Source: JBHEMT01 sp046262435 (GTDB taxonomy: Bacteria; Chloroflexota; Dormibacteria; Aeolococcales; Aeolococcaceae). Taken from it: a stretch of DNA of 31,073 nt. Both the position numbers and the translations under genes were made by a program. Under the pieces are notes generated by a model that searched no databases, had not been told where the DNA came from, and worked only from the letters and a program-made list of their open reading frames with translations. Where the stretch lies: NCBI GenBank assembly GCA_046262435.1, contig JBHEMT010000031.1, forward strand, positions 1 to 31,073, in the 5' to 3' direction. Each line of letters begins with the position of its first letter. Position 1 is the stretch's first letter. This document shows, piece by piece, positions 29,189 to 31,073 of this stretch.

Positions 29189-30745
29189 TCAGCGACCACG
29201 TTCCGCCCAGCCGGCGAGGTCGGCCCAGCGGGCGCCGCTGCCACCCGTGGGAGGCAGCACCACGCCGGGCTGCGCTGAGCGGACCGCGACGCCGACAGTG
29301 GGCGCGTAGAGAAACACCGCCGGGGCGTCGTCGGTTAGCTGGGCGTTCACCCGGGCGGCGGCCTGGGCGCGGAGCTGCAGGTCGGTGACCGTGGCCAGGC
29401 TGTCCAGAGCCTGGTCGAGGAAGGCGTCGGGCGGCGCTCCGGACACGTTGAGGCCCTGCGGGGGCACCGCATTGGAGCGCCAGAAGGAGCTCACGTCGGG
29501 ATCGGCATCTCCCTCCCAGTCGGCGAGGGTCAGCTGGAAGGCGTGCGGGGTGATCACCGAGGTCTCGAACTGGTCGCTGCCCACCGGGGCCAGGGTGAGC
29601 ACCACGCCGAGCGGAGCGAGCTGCTGCGCAATGGCGCGGCCCACAGCGGGCAGCGGCACCGCCGCGGGCAGCGTCAGGGTGTAGCTGAGGGCCACTCCTC
29701 CGCGCCTGCGCACCCCGTCACCGCCCATCGCGAAGCCGGCCTGGTCGAGCGCCCGACCGGCTGCGGCCAGGTCGGGGCGTTCAACCCGCGAGCCGCGCGC
29801 CCAGACGATGCCCTCCGGAATGGCGTCCTGCTGAGGCCGGCCGGCACCGCGCAGGGCCCCGTCGACCAGAGCCTGACGGTCGATGGCGCCGGCGATCGCG
29901 TGCCGCACGGCCGGGTCTTCGAGGCCCGGGGTTCGTTCGTTGAAGATCAGGTCGGTGAAGCGGAAGGTCAGCACGTCATGAACGGTGACCTGGGGGAGCC
30001 GAGCCACCTGGCTCCGCTGCTCCGGAGTCGCCGTGGCCAGGCCGTCGACCAGGCCGGCGCTCAGCGCCTGCAGCCCGATCGCGAAGTTCGGCACCAGGTG
30101 CAGCTCCACGCGGTGCATGCGTGGCGCCACCGGGGCGTACCGGTTAGGTTCCAGGCGGAGGAGGGACGGGTCGACGCTGCCGAGGCGGTAGGGACCGCTG
30201 GTCGGCATCGGCCGGGCCTGGTGGGCGAGGAGGTCGCTGACCGGATGTCCGGTGATGGCGCGCGCGGGCAGGATCGGCAGTCCGGCGACCGCGACCGCAA
30301 AGGCGGCCCGGGGTGCGCCGAGCGTGAAGGTCACGCTGCTGGCATCACTGCTCACGGTCACCCCCTGCCAGGCACCGGCCAGGGCGGCGTCGGGGAACTG
30401 GGGGCTCTGCACCAGCGCTGTTGTGGCGACCACGTCGGCACCGGTCAGGGGGCTGCCGTCCGACCAGCGCCGCCCCTCGGGCATGGTGAACCGATAGGAC
30501 AGGCCATCCCCAGACACCCCGACTGCGCTGCTCAGGTCGGGGACCGGCACCGCCCGGTCGTCGAGGCGCAGCAGGGATCTGTAGAGCAGGCCGCCCACGT
30601 CCCGCACCGCGGGGTCCTCCCGCCCGCCGAGGAGCGGGTTGAGCGACAGGGGCAGGTGCTGGACCACCAGTGCCTCGCGGTAGTCGGCGACCACCGGGTT
30701 GAGCCGGGAGGTGACCGCGCCACTGGCCCCGGCCAGGGCGATCAC
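29189..30745 (-). CDS. ABC-type peptide/solute-binding protein (SBP_bac_5 family), 5' end uncertain
   Basis: This family captures peptides, opines or nickel outside the membrane for an ABC importer. The SBP_bac_5 pattern is visible: LNPLLGG near the N terminus, GGLLYRSLLRLDD, SYRFTMPEGRRWSDGSPLTG with the ADVV motif, VRHAIAGAIDRQAL, and a DWEGDADPD segment near the C-terminal lobe. No permease or ATPase gene is adjacent. A hydrophobic anchor (RRRVVEGLILATIAVIALAG) precedes the fold, but no ATG, GTG or TTG opens it between the secG stop and the GTG at 30745. I give that GTG (518 aa), although it would drop most of the anchor. A non-standard start such as CTG at 30766 is possible. No lipobox cysteine is seen. 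Confidence 0.8.
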   Translation of the reverse strand: MIALAGASGAVTSRLNPVVADYREALVVQHLPLSLNPLLGGREDPAVRDVGGLLYRSLLRLDDRAVPVPDLSSAVGVSGDGLSYRFTMPEGRRWSDGSPLTGADVVATTALVQSPQFPDAALAGAWQGVTVSSDASSVTFTLGAPRAAFAVAVAGLPILPARAITGHPVSDLLAHQARPMPTSGPYRLGSVDPSLLRLEPNRYAPVAPRMHRVELHLVPNFAIGLQALSAGLVDGLATATPEQRSQVARLPQVTVHDVLTFRFTDLIFNERTPGLEDPAVRHAIAGAIDRQALVDGALRGAGRPQQDAIPEGIVWARGSRVERPDLAAAGRALDQAGFAMGGDGVRRRGGVALSYTLTLPAAVPLPAVGRAIAQQLAPLGVVLTLAPVGSDQFETSVITPHAFQLTLADWEGDADPDVSSFWRSNAVPPQGLNVSGAPPDAFLDQALDSLATVTDLQLRAQAAARVNAQLTDDAPAVFLYAPTVGVAVRSAQPGVVLPPTGGSGARWADLAGWAERGR

Positions 30746-30789
30746 CGCGATGGTCGCGAGGATCAGTCCCTCGACGACGCGACGCCGAG

Positions 30790-31026
30790 CTAGGTGCGGC
30801 TGACCAGGGCGATCGCCGCCGAGACGATCACGAACAGCCCCAGGACCACCGCTGTCCCGCGGAGCAGGCCACGTTCGAGGCCACGCCGTCGGCGATACCC
30901 GCCGCCGCCGTCGCCGCCACCACCGATCGTCCCCCCCAGCCCGGACGCGCTTGGCGTCTGCAGCAAGACGCCAAGTATCACCGTCACGCCGAGGCCGATC
31001 TGGAGGATGGTCAGAGCTGTTTTCAC
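30790..31026 (-). CDS. secG: preprotein translocase subunit SecG
   Basis: SecG is the small two-TM partner of SecYE in protein export. This 78-aa protein has a first membrane segment (ALTILQIGLGVTVILGVLL), the conserved glycine-rich LGGTIGGGG loop, and a second membrane segment (GTAVVLGLFVIVSAAIALV). The central loop is rich in Gly and Arg. It begins with GTG, nine bases after AGGAGG. The substrate-binding gene follows directly on the same strand, close enough for one transcript. Confidence 0.9.
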   Translation of the reverse strand: MKTALTILQIGLGVTVILGVLLQTPSASGLGGTIGGGGDGGGGYRRRRGLERGLLRGTAVVLGLFVIVSAAIALVSRT

Positions 31027-31054
31027 GCAACCGGACCTCCTGCCATCTGGGCGC

Positions 31055-31060
31055 AGTATA
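31055..31060 (-). promoter_or_regulatory. candidate -10 box for secG
   Basis: TATACT on the minus strand lies 29 bases before the GTG of secG. The -35 would fall outside the window, so this is provisional. Confidence 0.45.
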
Positions 31061-31073
31061 CCGGCGGTCCTCC

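Noticed and set aside
29189..31030. Substrate-binding gene starting at 31030 by TTG, overlapping all of secG
   Set aside because: It would need full overlap with a well-supported secG and has an Arg-rich, signal-free N terminus.

Overview
The window is very G+C-rich, with start codons split between ATG and GTG and densely packed short operons on both strands. The gene mix suggests a high-GC Terrabacteria-type bacterium: a long two-domain ThyX-like protein, an HemQ-type coproheme decarboxylase, a MarP-like membrane serine protease, CsbD, DUF4383 and DUF6941 proteins, and a HisKA_3-type sensor kinase. Actinomycetota, Chloroflexota and candidate phylum Dormibacterota all fit; I lean to the last with low confidence. 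No phage, insertion sequence, CRISPR array or rRNA is visible. This looks like ordinary chromosome.

Layout. 1-1382: aldehyde dehydrogenase, probably cut at its 5' end. 1425-2908 (minus): a compact operon, crcB fluoride channel, DUF190 and a MoaD-MoaE fusion, preceded by a convincing fluoride riboswitch. This is the most interesting unit in the window. 2984-4437 (minus): 4-TM protein, ErpA-type Fe-S carrier, and a cytoplasmic sulfite-oxidase-fold molybdoenzyme, a plausible user of the cofactor made by the fusion. 4533-6544 (minus): GlsB-family stress membrane protein and the tandem ThyX protein. 6629-9453: GlcF/GlpC-like Fe-S protein (plus), HemQ and an acyl-CoA thioesterase (minus). 9450-11916: M20 amidohydrolase and degenerate receiver protein (minus), divergent from 3-hydroxybutyryl-CoA dehydrogenase (plus).

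11938-17146: DUF6941, a thioredoxin-like [2Fe-2S] ferredoxin lacking one cysteine, a YtxH-like protein, DUF4383, a HAD hydrolase, an isoprenylcysteine-methyltransferase-like membrane protein, a dihydrolipoamide-dehydrogenase-like flavoprotein and CsbD. 17279-22785: SGNH hydrolase, proline-rich two-TM protein, HhH-PHP protein, FAD-Rieske oxidoreductase and uracil phosphoribosyltransferase. 22890-26191: two tiny overlapping unknown genes, tRNA-Pro(TGG), MarP-like protease, a repeat-bearing 4-TM protein and a DUF4242 protein. 26545-31026 (minus): orphan sensor histidine kinase, tRNA-Leu(CAG), an ABC-type peptide/solute-binding lipoprotein-like protein and secG.

Common themes are iron-sulfur, molybdenum and heme redox chemistry (ErpA, molybdoenzyme, MoaX, ferredoxin, Rieske, HemQ), stress proteins sharing an ATATAACGTT promoter element (GlsB and CsbD), and fluoride resistance. 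Several proteins carry altered catalytic or ligand residues and deserve testing.
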